DNA from: JBGRQA01 sp041725895
GTDB lineage: Bacteria; Bacteroidota; Bacteroidia; Bacteroidales; Marinifilaceae
Reading direction: 5' to 3'
DNA length: 64,000 nucleotides
NCBI GenBank assembly: GCA_041725895.1
Contig: JBGRQA010000008.1
Location: forward strand, 62,001-126,000
Part shown: positions 26,715-35,109 of the stretch, piece after piece
Layout of the letters: the number at the start of each line of letters is the position of its first letter
Position numbering within the stretch: the first letter of the stretch is position 1
The notes under the pieces: generated by a model
What the model was told of the DNA's origin: nothing
The model's input: only the letters and a program-made list of their open reading frames with translations
Database searches by the model: none
Made by a program: the position numbers and the translations under genes

Positions 26715-27860
26715 ATGACGCGACTTCCAAAATTCGTAAAGATTATCATTCTGATAATTGCCGCCATCAGTATTTTCTTTCTCCTGGCTCCCCGTTATCT
26801 GAGCACTAGCCTGATCTACTGGTATGCCAATATTGATGATTACAAAATCTTCAAGAATCATGAGGTGAATACAGGACCGGCAGACGAATGGAAGCTCAGC
26901 ACAGAATACAACCAGTATACCCTGCCCGAAACAGACAGGGTATACCTTGAGTCACACGAATCCATCGCCTACCTGGTGATTCAGAATGGCGAAATAATGT
27001 ATGAGGAGTATTGGGATGGATACGACGATCAATCCCTCTCCAATATCTTTTCGGCCACCAAAAGCATTGTTAGCCTTCTGATCGGGATCGCCATTGACGA
27101 AGGGAAAATCAAATCGGTGGAGGAACCCATTGGAAAATACCTGCCCGAATTTGCAAAAGATTCCAAAGGGGAAATCACCATCAAAAATCTGCTCACCATG
27201 AGCTCCGGTCTGGATTGGGACGAAGCCTACAGCAATCCTCTATCCATTACCACAAAATCCTACTACGGGAAACGCCTGCGCAAAGTAAGCATGGATCAGA
27301 ACCTGATTGAGAAACCAGGAAAGCGCTTCCGTTACCAAAGTGGAAACACCCAGTTGCTGGCCTTTATAGTGGAAGCTGCAACCGGTGAAACCATTTCGGA
27401 ATATGCGGCCCAAAAGCTTTGGATTCCAATGGGAGCCAAAGAAAAAGCACTTTGGAGTCTCGATAAAAAGCAAGGGGATGAGAAATCCTTCTGCTGCTTC
27501 AACTCCAATGCAAGGGATATTGCACGATTCGGCCAGCTCGTACTCAACAAGGGAAGCTGGAAGGGCAAACAAATTGTTTCGGAGGATTACATCACCTCCG
27601 CAACCACCCCAGCCGCCTACCTGCTGAATGAAACAAAGGAGAAAGCACTGGACCACTACGGCTACCAATGGTGGGTTCTTCCCTACAATGGAATGAACAT
27701 CCCCTACATGCGCGGTCACCGTGGGCAGTACATCTACTCCATTCCTGAAAAAAATGCAGTGGTGGTTCGACTGGGAAAATTAAAGGACAAAGAAAAGCAC
27801 GGTCCTATTACCATGGATATTCCCAAGTATGTTGATATTGCCATGAAAATATTAAAGTAA
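26715..27860 (+). CDS. Serine hydrolase of the beta-lactamase/penicillin-binding class C fold
   Basis: A 381-residue protein with an N-terminal membrane anchor (IIILIIAAISIFFLLAP) and an extracytoplasmic serine-hydrolase domain. Catalytic motifs: SxxK as SATK in FSATKSIVSLLIG, YxS in RYQSGN, and a third HRG motif in GHRGQYIY. This group includes esterases, D-amino-acid peptidases and class C enzymes; nothing indicates true beta-lactam resistance. It sits between coaD and a thioredoxin-like gene with short spacers. Confidence 0.85.
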   Translation: MTRLPKFVKIIILIIAAISIFFLLAPRYLSTSLIYWYANIDDYKIFKNHEVNTGPADEWKLSTEYNQYTLPETDRVYLESHESIAYLVIQNGEIMYEEYWDGYDDQSLSNIFSATKSIVSLLIGIAIDEGKIKSVEEPIGKYLPEFAKDSKGEITIKNLLTMSSGLDWDEAYSNPLSITTKSYYGKRLRKVSMDQNLIEKPGKRFRYQSGNTQLLAFIVEAATGETISEYAAQKLWIPMGAKEKALWSLDKKQGDEKSFCCFNSNARDIARFGQLVLNKGSWKGKQIVSEDYITSATTPAAYLLNETKEKALDHYGYQWWVLPYNGMNIPYMRGHRGQYIYSIPEKNAVVVRLGKLKDKEKHGPITMDIPKYVDIAMKILK

Positions 27861-27872
27861 AAGTTCCTGTTC

Positions 27873-29288
27873 ATGAAGCGATGCCTCCTGACACTCTGTT
27901 TGATTCTATTTGCCCTGGGTACATTTGCCCAGACCAGTATTATCAAAGGGCAAAATGAATCCTATGCCAATTTCCTGCTCCAGGTAAAGAAATATTCCGA
28001 GCAGTTTACCTACTCGGAGCAACTGCTGGGTGAGATCCAAACCGATCAGCAGGGAAGTTTCAGAATAGAACTGGATCTGAAGGAAACCCAACTGGTTTTC
28101 CTTCCTCTGGGCATCTACAAGGGGTTTCTGTTTGTGGAGCCGGGCAAGGAATACGAGGTAAAGCTTCCCCCATTACAGGACAAGAAACCGGCCGACAAAC
28201 TGAATCCCTATTTCGAGGAGGAGGAACTGATGCTGGGCATTGCCGGAAACAATTCCAAAGAGCTCAATTACCTGATTCGAAATTTCGATGACCAGTTGGA
28301 TGGTTTCATCAACCAAAATTTTCGTCGAATCTACCGCAAAAAGGAAGGCTCGGTAGGACATGAATTTGCCGGGAAACTAAAATCGGAATACCAGCACACC
28401 AACAACTCCTTCTTCAGAAACTATGTGGAATACCGTTTGGGACTGCTGGAGTTTCTTGCCAATCCGCAAGCTTTCGGTAAAATGGAGAACCGGTATTTCA
28501 AAAACCGGAAGGTGCAATTTTACAATCCGGCCTACACCAGTCTTTTCAAAAAGTTGTACGGCAACTTTCTGACCGGGTATTTCGACCGCAAAGAAGGTCC
28601 GGCCATCCGAAAAGCATTTGCCAACAAGAATCCATATCAAAACATGACGGCTCTCCTGGCTAAATACGAAAGCTACCAGGACGAAAACCTGCGCGACATG
28701 CTGCTTTTGTGCGGACTGTTTGATGGCTATACCCGAAAATTTTTCTCCCGAAACGATCTACTGTCAATCAGTCAGGTTATGGAAAACCGCTCGGCCCATC
28801 CCTACAATCGCACCCTGGCCAAAAACATTACCAAACACCTGAACCATCTTCGTCCGGGCCATCCGGCCCCCGATTTTCATCTCCCCGGTGAGCTGGCATC
28901 CGCCAATTTGGAGCATTACAAGGGCAAACATCTCTATCTGAGTTTCTGCAATACCCAAAGCTATGCCTGCCAGAAAGATTTTGAAGAGCTGGAGAAACTA
29001 TACCAACAATTTGGGAAAGAGGTGGAATTCCTAACCATCGCTACCGATTGGGATCCCAAGACCTTTGAAGCGTTTCAAAAGAACCATTCCTACTCCTGGA
29101 CACTGCTCCACATCGGAGACCAGCAACACATCGCCCGGGAATACAATGTAAGGGCCTACCCCACCTATTTCCTGATCGATGAAAAGGGAAATATCGTGAA
29201 AGCTCCGGCACCAGGTCCAAAGGAACACATCGAACAGGATTTTATCCGCATCAGAAGAGACGCCATTCGAAAAGCATACCGGAAATAA
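27873..29288 (+). CDS. Exported thioredoxin-like protein with a widely spaced cysteine pair
   Basis: A 471-residue protein with a signal peptide (cleavage near GTFAQ), a long N-terminal region with no assignable domain (about 20-325), and a C-terminal thioredoxin/AhpC-like fold beginning at GHPAPDFHLPG. Where a CxxC would be expected the sequence is CNTQSYAC, with six residues between the cysteines; the cis-proline region AYPTYFLIDEKG is conserved. Redox activity is uncertain. Last gene of the coaD cluster, 12 bp after the serine hydrolase. Confidence 0.75.
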   Translation: MKRCLLTLCLILFALGTFAQTSIIKGQNESYANFLLQVKKYSEQFTYSEQLLGEIQTDQQGSFRIELDLKETQLVFLPLGIYKGFLFVEPGKEYEVKLPPLQDKKPADKLNPYFEEEELMLGIAGNNSKELNYLIRNFDDQLDGFINQNFRRIYRKKEGSVGHEFAGKLKSEYQHTNNSFFRNYVEYRLGLLEFLANPQAFGKMENRYFKNRKVQFYNPAYTSLFKKLYGNFLTGYFDRKEGPAIRKAFANKNPYQNMTALLAKYESYQDENLRDMLLLCGLFDGYTRKFFSRNDLLSISQVMENRSAHPYNRTLAKNITKHLNHLRPGHPAPDFHLPGELASANLEHYKGKHLYLSFCNTQSYACQKDFEELEKLYQQFGKEVEFLTIATDWDPKTFEAFQKNHSYSWTLLHIGDQQHIAREYNVRAYPTYFLIDEKGNIVKAPAPGPKEHIEQDFIRIRRDAIRKAYRK

Positions 29289-29359
29289 TCAGGTGCATAA
29301 TTTTTCCCGTAGCAGTTGTGGTAGAATCATTCTCAATTTAGAATAGCGATTCCAATCAA

Positions 29360-29480
29360 ATTCTTTTTACCCCAATGGGATACGCATAGAACCTTGCCCG
29401 CAGGGCATTAGGCATTGTAGCTAAACAATTTAATTTCGGAAACATTTAGACCATTCGTATCCCAAAGGGGATAGATTAAA
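29360..29480. repeat. REP-like element with inverted ends and an internal palindrome
   Basis: CCCCAATGGGATACG (29370-29384) and CGTATCCCAAAGGGG (29456-29470) are inverted copies with two mismatches, flanked by similar A/T stretches. Between them is the small palindrome TGCCC-GCA-GGGCA near 29396-29408. This layout resembles the REP/REPIN-type elements mobilised by RAYT (IS200-like) transposases that are frequent in Bacteroidota. No transposase is in the window. The family assignment is inference. Confidence 0.5.
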
Positions 29481-29677
29481 ATCTTGAATTGCCCTGCCAC
29501 AATACAACAATGCTCCCTATAGAAACACCGGCAAGATCAGAGCATCCACCATAGAATTGAACCGCTCCACCAAGGAGGGGAACTGATACCCCCGCTCTCT
29601 TGGGTTACCATTTCCCCCATCCGGTTCGTCCCCTGCTCTTTTCAACTTCTCCTACTTAAAGGGCATGATGTCTTGGG

Positions 29678-29803
29678 GGTAGCGCACGGTCTCGTAAAGG
29701 TAGCGCACGGCATCATGGGGGTAGCGCACAGATTGATTTTGGTAGCGCATACAATGAAAAGGGAAGCGCACAAGACAAATGGGGTAGCGCATGCCATCGT
29801 CTG
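29678..29803. repeat. 21-bp periodic array of GGTAGCGCAC words (six units)
   Basis: The core GGTAGCGCAC, or a one- or two-base variant, begins at 29678, 29699, 29720, 29741, 29762 and 29783, an exact 21-bp period. Each 10-bp core is followed by an 11-bp spacer, and all six spacers differ. Variants: last base T in units 4 and 6, A for T at position 3 in unit 5. The period is two helical turns. It lies between the coaD cluster and the 3' end of the NUDIX gene. Confidence 0.85.
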
Positions 29804-29880
29804 AACAAAGGGCGATATTAAATCGGGGGAGGAAGAGCATCCTCCCTGAAAAAATCGTATGGTTCAAGAAAGAGGAACTA

Positions 29881-30483
29881 CTAAACGGCGCATTCCATCA
29901 CCTCCAGAATGGAAGCATAGGTATCGGATTTAAATTCCAAAAGCCTCTCCTGCGAAAGCCATTCCACCTTTTCGATATCCTCTTCGGTTTGGGGTACCAA
30001 TGCCTCGTTTCCGCAGTAGCTCATCCGGTACCAATAGGTCCGCTTCAGCACCCATTTCCCCTTCATCCGGTAGGTGTGGTAGGTCGATTCCAGTTCTCCC
30101 TCGATGGTCAGGTTGTGAATGCCACATTCCTCCTCCACCTCGCGAACTGCAGCTTCGGCAATGGTTTCGTTCTTCTCCACCTTTCCCTTTGGCAGATCCC
30201 ATTTGCCCAAACGGTGAATGGCCAAAAACTCCTTTTGCCCGTTCCATACCAATCCGCCGGCAGCCTCCATGTAACGAAAGCATTTTTTGAACGATTGGAA
30301 CAAAGCCTCCACATCTTCAGCACAAATTAAAAGTTCCTCCTGACTCTCATCGCTATCGAAGGCTTCCAGCCACGATTTCAGGGGCGATTCCGGCTCCCAG
30401 TTCAAAACAATTCCCTGATACTTTAGGCATTCAGATGGATCCAATAAAAAAATTGCGCGGTCTTTAAAAAATACTTTATACAT
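29881..30483 (-). CDS. NUDIX hydrolase
   Basis: A 200-residue protein with a C-terminal NUDIX domain. The NUDIX box GKVEKNETIAEAAVREVEEECGI (in GKWDLPKG context) is complete, so a nucleoside-diphosphate-linked substrate is hydrolysed with divalent metal; which one is unknown. The N-terminal about 80 residues are not a known domain to me. It is divergent from pyrE with 94 bp between start codons, a pairing I believe is common in Bacteroidota. A periodic repeat array lies just downstream. Confidence 0.88.
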   Translation of the reverse strand: MYKVFFKDRAIFLLDPSECLKYQGIVLNWEPESPLKSWLEAFDSDESQEELLICAEDVEALFQSFKKCFRYMEAAGGLVWNGQKEFLAIHRLGKWDLPKGKVEKNETIAEAAVREVEEECGIHNLTIEGELESTYHTYRMKGKWVLKRTYWYRMSYCGNEALVPQTEEDIEKVEWLSQERLLEFKSDTYASILEVMECAV

Positions 30484-30496
30484 TTGCGGTAGAAAA

Positions 30497-30536
30497 ATTC
30501 CGGAATACTTTATACATAATCATTTAAAGGTCCGGA
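30497..30536. promoter_or_regulatory. Paired CCGGAAT motifs in the NUDIX-pyrE divergent region
   Basis: A perfect 10-bp palindrome ATTCCGGAAT (30497-30506) and a second TCCGGA (30531-30536), giving CCGGAAT direct repeats 32 bp apart, in the 94-bp divergent spacer. Possible shared operator; unproven. Confidence 0.3.
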
Positions 30537-30577
30537 ATTTGTTCCATCAGAGAAATCCATTTTAAACTGATATACTG

Positions 30578-31210
30578 ATGCAAGATACTGCTAAACAAAT
30601 CGCCGAACATCTATTGCAAATTAAGGCAATAAAACTAGAACCTGCAAACCCTTTCACCTGGGCTTCAGGATGGAAATCCCCAATTTATTGTGACAATCGC
30701 AAAACCCTTTCTTTCCCATCGGTAAGAACCGATATCAAGAAGGCTTTTGCAGAAACCGTGAAAGAAAAATATCCTGAAGTAGAGGTTATTGCCGGTGTTG
30801 CCACTGGAGCTATTGCTCAGGGTGCATTGGTTGCCGAAGAAATGGATCTGCCTATGGTTTACATCCGTTCCTCAGCCAAAGCTCACGGTATGACCAACCT
30901 GATTGAGGGAGACATCAAAGCCGGACAGAAAGTGGTTGTGATTGAGGACTTGATTTCGACCGGGGGAAGTAGCCTGAAAGCCGTACAAGCGCTGCGTGAT
31001 GCAGGTTGCGAAGTACTGGGAATGGTAGCTATCTTCACCTATGGTTTCCAAACTGCCGAAGACAATTTTACCAACGCCAAGTGCGAGTTGCACACTTTGA
31101 GCAACTACAACGTAATGGTAGATCGTGCCATGGAAACCGGTTACATCAAGGAAGAGGACGTAGAAAAACTGAAGGAATGGCGGAAAGATCCAGCCAACTG
31201 GATGAAATAA
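30578..31210 (+). CDS. pyrE: Orotate phosphoribosyltransferase
   Basis: Converts orotate and PRPP to OMP in de novo pyrimidine synthesis. The 210 residues contain the PRPP-binding loop VVVIEDLISTGGSS and the substrate regions NPFTWASGWKSPIYCDNRK and YIRSSAKAHGMTNLIEG. Full length. It is divergent from the NUDIX gene and followed by a GC-rich stem-loop (31218-31236). No other pyr genes are adjacent. Confidence 0.97.
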   Translation: MQDTAKQIAEHLLQIKAIKLEPANPFTWASGWKSPIYCDNRKTLSFPSVRTDIKKAFAETVKEKYPEVEVIAGVATGAIAQGALVAEEMDLPMVYIRSSAKAHGMTNLIEGDIKAGQKVVVIEDLISTGGSSLKAVQALRDAGCEVLGMVAIFTYGFQTAEDNFTNAKCELHTLSNYNVMVDRAMETGYIKEEDVEKLKEWRKDPANWMK

Positions 31211-31217
31211 AACAAAA

Positions 31218-31236
31218 GGGGGAGCGCAACTCCCCC
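31218..31236 (+). terminator. Stem-loop after pyrE
   Basis: GGGGGAG (31218-31224) pairs with CTCCCCC (31230-31236) across a five-base loop; the following T tract is weak. Confidence 0.6.
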
Positions 31237-31331
31237 CGTTAAAATACGTAACGAACACAGGAGAGAGCATTCCAAAGGCCAAGATCTTTGCAGTGCCCTC
31301 TCTTCTGGTCTAAAAGAATTAGCAAAAAGAT

Positions 31332-31829
31332 ATGGGAACTACCAAAATTGTGAGTGAGATCAAAAAGATTCCGAATACCGCGGGCAACGTGTACAATTTC
31401 CTTTCGGATTTCCGGAAAATTGCCAAAGTATTCGAAATGGCATCTCAAAATCCACAGATACAGGAGCAGATGGAAGCCCAAATGAAAAAGAAGGTGAACT
31501 TTAAGGAGTACATCGAGAACTGGGAGGCCACAGAAGAAAATTGTTCCTTCGTGATTAAAGGGTTCGGAGAAGCCGGATTACAGATCATCGAGAAGGAAGA
31601 GAACAAAAGCATCAAGCTCACAGGTTACGGGCGCAGTCCTTTCCAATTCTATTTCTGGATTCAGCTGATTGAAAAGGATGCATACGACACCCGTGTTCGT
31701 TTGACCCTGCATGCTGAGTTGAACGCCATGATGAAGATGATGCTGAAAAAGAAGCTGGAGAAAGGAATCGATCAACTGGCCGAAGGCTTAACCCAGATCC
31801 CTTTTCACGCTCTGCAAAATATCGAATAG
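31332..31829 (+). CDS. SRPBCC (START-like) domain protein
   Basis: A 165-residue soluble protein of the START/Bet v1-like superfamily, judged from its length, the N-terminal SEIKKIPNTAGNVYNFLSDF segment and the alternating beta pattern ending in a long amphipathic helix (MMKMMLKKKLEKGIDQLAEGL). Such proteins bind hydrophobic ligands in a deep pocket; the ligand is unknown. It lies 121 bp after pyrE, beyond a stem-loop, and has its own terminator. Confidence 0.7.
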   Translation: MGTTKIVSEIKKIPNTAGNVYNFLSDFRKIAKVFEMASQNPQIQEQMEAQMKKKVNFKEYIENWEATEENCSFVIKGFGEAGLQIIEKEENKSIKLTGYGRSPFQFYFWIQLIEKDAYDTRVRLTLHAELNAMMKMMLKKKLEKGIDQLAEGLTQIPFHALQNIE

Positions 31830-31853
31830 TACCAGGCTACGATAAAAACAGAA

Positions 31854-31891
31854 GGGGCTGTCGAAAAAACTCGATAGCCCCATTTTGTTTT
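31854..31891 (+). terminator. Terminator after the SRPBCC gene
   Basis: GGGGCTGTCGA (31854-31864) pairs with TCGATAGCCCC (31871-31881), one G-U pair, followed by ATTTTGTTTT. Confidence 0.8.
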
Positions 31892-32086
31892 CGCCAGGCT
31901 TTCTGAGGAATCTCACACTTCGATTCCGCGAAAATCTAGGGATTTGGTCCAATTGGATTTAAAACTTCCACTCTCCCTTAAGCACCCCGGAAGCAGAAGT
32001 TGCTTCCGAAAAATATCCTACCTCTCAAGGATACCTCTTGAACAAAAATTTTCTTTTATTCTGACAACAAAGGAGCTGCAAAGTAC

Positions 32087-32116
32087 TTGTTTGTTCTTCC
32101 TAATTTCATACCTTTG
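32087..32116 (+). promoter_or_regulatory. Promoter of the His/Cys-rich protein gene
   Basis: TTG (32087-32089), a 19-bp spacer and TACCTTTG (32109-32116): a full Bacteroidota promoter. The -7 element ends only 8 bp before the ATG at 32125, so the transcript would be nearly leaderless unless the true start is elsewhere. Confidence 0.6.
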
Positions 32117-32124
32117 AAATTAGA

Positions 32125-32481
32125 ATGAGTCCAAATAAAAGAAATAGAATTCTGGCAGGAGTATTGGCTTTGGCGTTCTTAATGCCGTTGCTGATAAAAA
32201 CGGAACACCTTATTTGTTCCGATCATGACCACCATTTCCAGTGTCATGCTTGCCAGGATACGCATTGGCATACTCCTGATAATCATTGTGAAATTCTGGA
32301 GTTTGACTATTTCTTTTTCACCTCGGCCAAATTAAGGACCATTCCCCAAAAAATTGAACACTCAATCGATCTGAAAGAGAATCGTGATAAAGATATCTTT
32401 CGTTCGGTATTGGCCTTATCGTATTGCTTACGTGCCCCTCCCATTGTAGAAGACTCATTGCTTACATCAGTTTGTTCCTGA
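32125..32481 (+). CDS. Small His/Cys-rich exported or membrane-anchored protein
   Basis: A 118-residue protein I cannot assign to a named family. A signal or anchor segment (RILAGVLALAFLMPLLI) is followed by a dense cluster of metal-ligand residues around CSDHDHHFQCHACQDTHWH, then NHC; the rest is not distinctive. The cluster suggests binding of zinc, copper or a similar ion in the periplasm. It precedes the TonB receptor by 123 bp, and the receptor has its own His/Glu-rich loop, so the two probably form a metal uptake unit. Length and start are supported by the promoter just upstream. Confidence 0.65.
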   Translation: MSPNKRNRILAGVLALAFLMPLLIKTEHLICSDHDHHFQCHACQDTHWHTPDNHCEILEFDYFFFTSAKLRTIPQKIEHSIDLKENRDKDIFRSVLALSYCLRAPPIVEDSLLTSVCS

Positions 32482-32511
32482 AGGATTCCGACAGGACAAT
32501 AACTGGTACAC

Positions 32512-32571
32512 TATATTTTATAAAATATAAAAATCAATCCCCTGCTCTGTAAGGAATAATTCAGAGAGCAG
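32512..32571 (+). promoter_or_regulatory. A/T palindrome and leader stem before the TonB receptor gene
   Basis: A perfect 18-bp palindrome, TATATTTTA followed by its inverse TAAAATATA (32512-32529), then a stem CTGCTCT (32542-32548) with AGAGCAG (32565-32571). The palindrome size suits a Fur/Zur-family dimer site; this is a suggestion and not a consensus match. Confidence 0.35.
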
Positions 32572-32604
32572 AGGCGGTGCATTCGTACTTGTAATTAAAC
32601 AACA

Positions 32605-34896
32605 ATGAAGAAATTATACCTGGCAATTCTAATTTGCCTAATCCATATAGTAGCACCTCATAAGGATGCCATCGCATCTGAGCTACTCAACAACCAGCTA
32701 TCGGGAATCATTACCGATTCCGAAACAAAGGAAGCACTTCCCGGAGTTACGGTCTATGTTCCCGCTCTCGGCAAAGGAACTGTAAGTGATAACCATGGCC
32801 ATTACCAATTGGAATTTTTGCCCAAAGGCAAAATCGAAGTACAATATTCATTTATTGGCTACCAAACTCAGGTTATTACCTTTCAAATCGGTGATAGCCA
32901 TACCGAACAAAACATTCAGCTGCACCGAACCTCGGTACAAACCGAAGAGATTGTGATTTCGGGAGGTTTTCCTTCGCCGCAACATCAGAATGCCATCAAG
33001 ATTGGAATTTTGACCTCCGAAGCACTGGCGCAATCCACTACTCCATCCTTCGGGCAATCCCTTGCACAGGTTCCGGGTGTCAACCTAATTTCGAAAGGCC
33101 CTGCTGTGACCACCCCGGTGATAAGAGGCCTTTCACTGAACAACATTCTCTTCCTCAACAATGGGGTGAGGATGGAGAACTTTCAATTTTCGGAGAATCA
33201 TCCCTTCCTGACCGATGAATTTGGAGTGGAAAGGGTAGAGATTATAAAAGGCCCGGCCTCCCTACTCCATGGTTCGGATGCCATGGGCGGAGTTATCAAC
33301 CTCATTCGCGAAAAACCGGCCCCAGCAGAAAGCATCAAAGGAGATTATCATCTCACCTACCATTCCAATACCAAAGGCTGGGTGAACAACCTGGGGGTAA
33401 AAGGAACCAAGGGCAGTCTGTTCTGGATGGTTAGGGGAGGAACCAAATCACACAGAGACTACGAGGATGGCAAGGGGAACCCCATTCCCAACAGCCGCTT
33501 CAATTCTCAAACTCTGAAATTGGGTGCAGGCTGGATCAAGGATTTTGGTTCCTTTAAATTGTACTACGACTACACCCATCCCAAACTGGGAATGACGGTG
33601 CCGGAGGCAATTCCACTTGCAGAGCGAAACAAGCGGAAAAACAAAGTATGGTACCAGGATCTAAGGCAGCATGTTCTTTCCTCCAGAAACCGTTTGTTCC
33701 TCGGCAAGTTCCGATTGGAAGCAAATTGGGCTTACCAGTTCAACAACCGAAGATTGAATGGCATTCCAACCTCCTCCAATTTTCGTCTGGTGGATATGGA
33801 TCTGAAAACTTTCACCTATGAATCGAAGCTCTACTTCCCAAGCTCCGGCAGCAGTGAATTTTTAATAGGCTTTCAGGGTATGCATCAAACCAACAGGAAT
33901 GGCTCCGCTCCCAATCATGTAATTCCCGATGCCAACATCGACGATTTTTCACTTTTCACCTTAATGAAAAAGAAAATCGGAAATTTGAATTTACAAACCG
34001 GAATTCGTTACGACCACAGGGAAATATACGTCCCCGAACAGGAGGCCGGAGGTCATTCCCATGGGGAAGAAATTCATGAGGAAGAGGAAGAGCATGAAGA
34101 GGAGTTGGTGCACATCAACAAAAAGTTCGATAACCTAAATGCATCTGCAGGTTTGTCATGGGAATTCATGGAGCATCTGATACTTCGAATGAACGCAGCT
34201 ACCGGTTACCGTACCCCAAATCTGGCAGAACTGACACAACACGGAATGCACGGCAATCGCTTCGAAGAAGGCAACGCCGACCTGAAAGCACAAAAAAGCC
34301 TGGAGGGTGATTTAGGACTTCACTATCACACACACAATCACAACATCGACCTTGCCTTGTTCTACAACAAGGTATACGACTTCATTTACCTATCCCCTAC
34401 CGATGAACCTGCCCCGGAAGGATCAGGATTGGTCTATCGGTATCAGCAGGAGAATGCCAAACTATATGGCGGGGAGTTCTCCTATAATGTAGTGCCGATC
34501 CCTTTTCTGGATATCAGTTCCTCCTACACCATGGTAATCGGGAAACAGGATAATGGGGATTACCTGCCCTTTATCCCACAGCACAAACTAAAATTTGGAC
34601 TGGAACTGAAATGCAAAAAAGCGTTGGGACTTAAGAAGCCTTACTTTAAGACCTCACTGCATCACGCATTCGAGCAGAATAAGCCTGCTCCATTCGAAAC
34701 CGATACACCTGATTATACCCTGGTTCACATCAATTCGGGAGGAGACATTCAATTGGGCAAGCAGGTTTTAAAACTGCAACTTGGCGTTCATAACCTATTC
34801 AACAAGAACTATAGGGACCATTTATCTACTCTGAAACCATTGGGATTCTATAATTCGGGCCGCAACATAACTGCCAGCCTGGGATTTCTGTTCTAG
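32605..34896 (+). CDS. TonB-dependent outer-membrane receptor with His/Glu-rich loop
   Basis: A 763-residue outer-membrane receptor: signal peptide (about 1-24), a carboxypeptidase-regulatory-like beta domain (SGIITDSETKEALPGVTVYVP), a plug domain (TTPSFGQSLAQVPGVNLIS, VERVEIIKGPASLLHGSDAMGGVINLI) and a 22-strand barrel ending in an aromatic residue. An extracellular loop near residues 483-505 is loaded with His and Glu (HSHGEEIHEEEEEHEEELVH). A His-rich loop is characteristic of the zinc receptor ZnuD. With the upstream His/Cys-rich protein, uptake of zinc or another divalent metal is the best guess. No SusD partner is present. Confidence 0.88.
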   Translation: MKKLYLAILICLIHIVAPHKDAIASELLNNQLSGIITDSETKEALPGVTVYVPALGKGTVSDNHGHYQLEFLPKGKIEVQYSFIGYQTQVITFQIGDSHTEQNIQLHRTSVQTEEIVISGGFPSPQHQNAIKIGILTSEALAQSTTPSFGQSLAQVPGVNLISKGPAVTTPVIRGLSLNNILFLNNGVRMENFQFSENHPFLTDEFGVERVEIIKGPASLLHGSDAMGGVINLIREKPAPAESIKGDYHLTYHSNTKGWVNNLGVKGTKGSLFWMVRGGTKSHRDYEDGKGNPIPNSRFNSQTLKLGAGWIKDFGSFKLYYDYTHPKLGMTVPEAIPLAERNKRKNKVWYQDLRQHVLSSRNRLFLGKFRLEANWAYQFNNRRLNGIPTSSNFRLVDMDLKTFTYESKLYFPSSGSSEFLIGFQGMHQTNRNGSAPNHVIPDANIDDFSLFTLMKKKIGNLNLQTGIRYDHREIYVPEQEAGGHSHGEEIHEEEEEHEEELVHINKKFDNLNASAGLSWEFMEHLILRMNAATGYRTPNLAELTQHGMHGNRFEEGNADLKAQKSLEGDLGLHYHTHNHNIDLALFYNKVYDFIYLSPTDEPAPEGSGLVYRYQQENAKLYGGEFSYNVVPIPFLDISSSYTMVIGKQDNGDYLPFIPQHKLKFGLELKCKKALGLKKPYFKTSLHHAFEQNKPAPFETDTPDYTLVHINSGGDIQLGKQVLKLQLGVHNLFNKNYRDHLSTLKPLGFYNSGRNITASLGFLF

Positions 34897-34932
34897 CAGA
34901 CAAAATTACAAATAGGTAGAAATCCGAAAAAA

Positions 34933-35000
34933 GCAGGATGATTTTCAGTGATTCTTTTACAAGTTCTGTGGAAGTAACTCTTGAAAATTATCCTGCCTTT
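34933..35000 (+). terminator. Long stem-loop after the TonB receptor gene
   Basis: GCAGGAT-g-ATTTTCA (34933-34947) pairs with TGAAAAT-t-ATCCTGC (34982-34996), with a 34-base loop and CTTTTAT after it. Confidence 0.6.
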
Positions 35001-35109
35001 TATCAAATAATATCATATCCATAAAAAACTACCTGCAAACTCCCCCTTCACCTCAAAGGAGGAGCCTTAAATAACAAAAGCGTATCAAAAAGATCTGGGT
35101 AATAAAATC

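Larger units (their letters stand above)
29289..29880. other. 592-bp intergenic island with repeats
   Basis: No convincing gene lies here. It contains a REP-like inverted-repeat element (29360-29480), about 170 bp of unassigned sequence (29500-29670) and a 21-bp periodic array (29678-29803) downstream of the NUDIX gene. A 71-codon minus-strand frame from a TTG at 29867 spans the array, but I treat it as non-coding. Confidence 0.6.

Noticed and set aside
26715..27860. Beta-lactamase as a resistance gene
   Set aside because: The SxxK/YxS motifs are shared by many esterases and peptidases, and gene context is housekeeping (coaD); no evidence for antibiotic hydrolysis.
29678..29803. CRISPR array (regular repeat with unique spacers)
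   Set aside because: Repeat (10 bp) and spacer (11 bp) are far too short, the repeat is not a hairpin of CRISPR type and no cas gene is in the window.
29652..29867. 71-codon minus-strand frame across the 21-bp array, which reads as six heptads beginning Val/Met-Arg-Tyr/Phe
   Set aside because: It starts at a TTG without a ribosome-binding site, and variation in the core avoids third codon positions, which argues for DNA-level constraint. Kept only as an alternative reading of the array.
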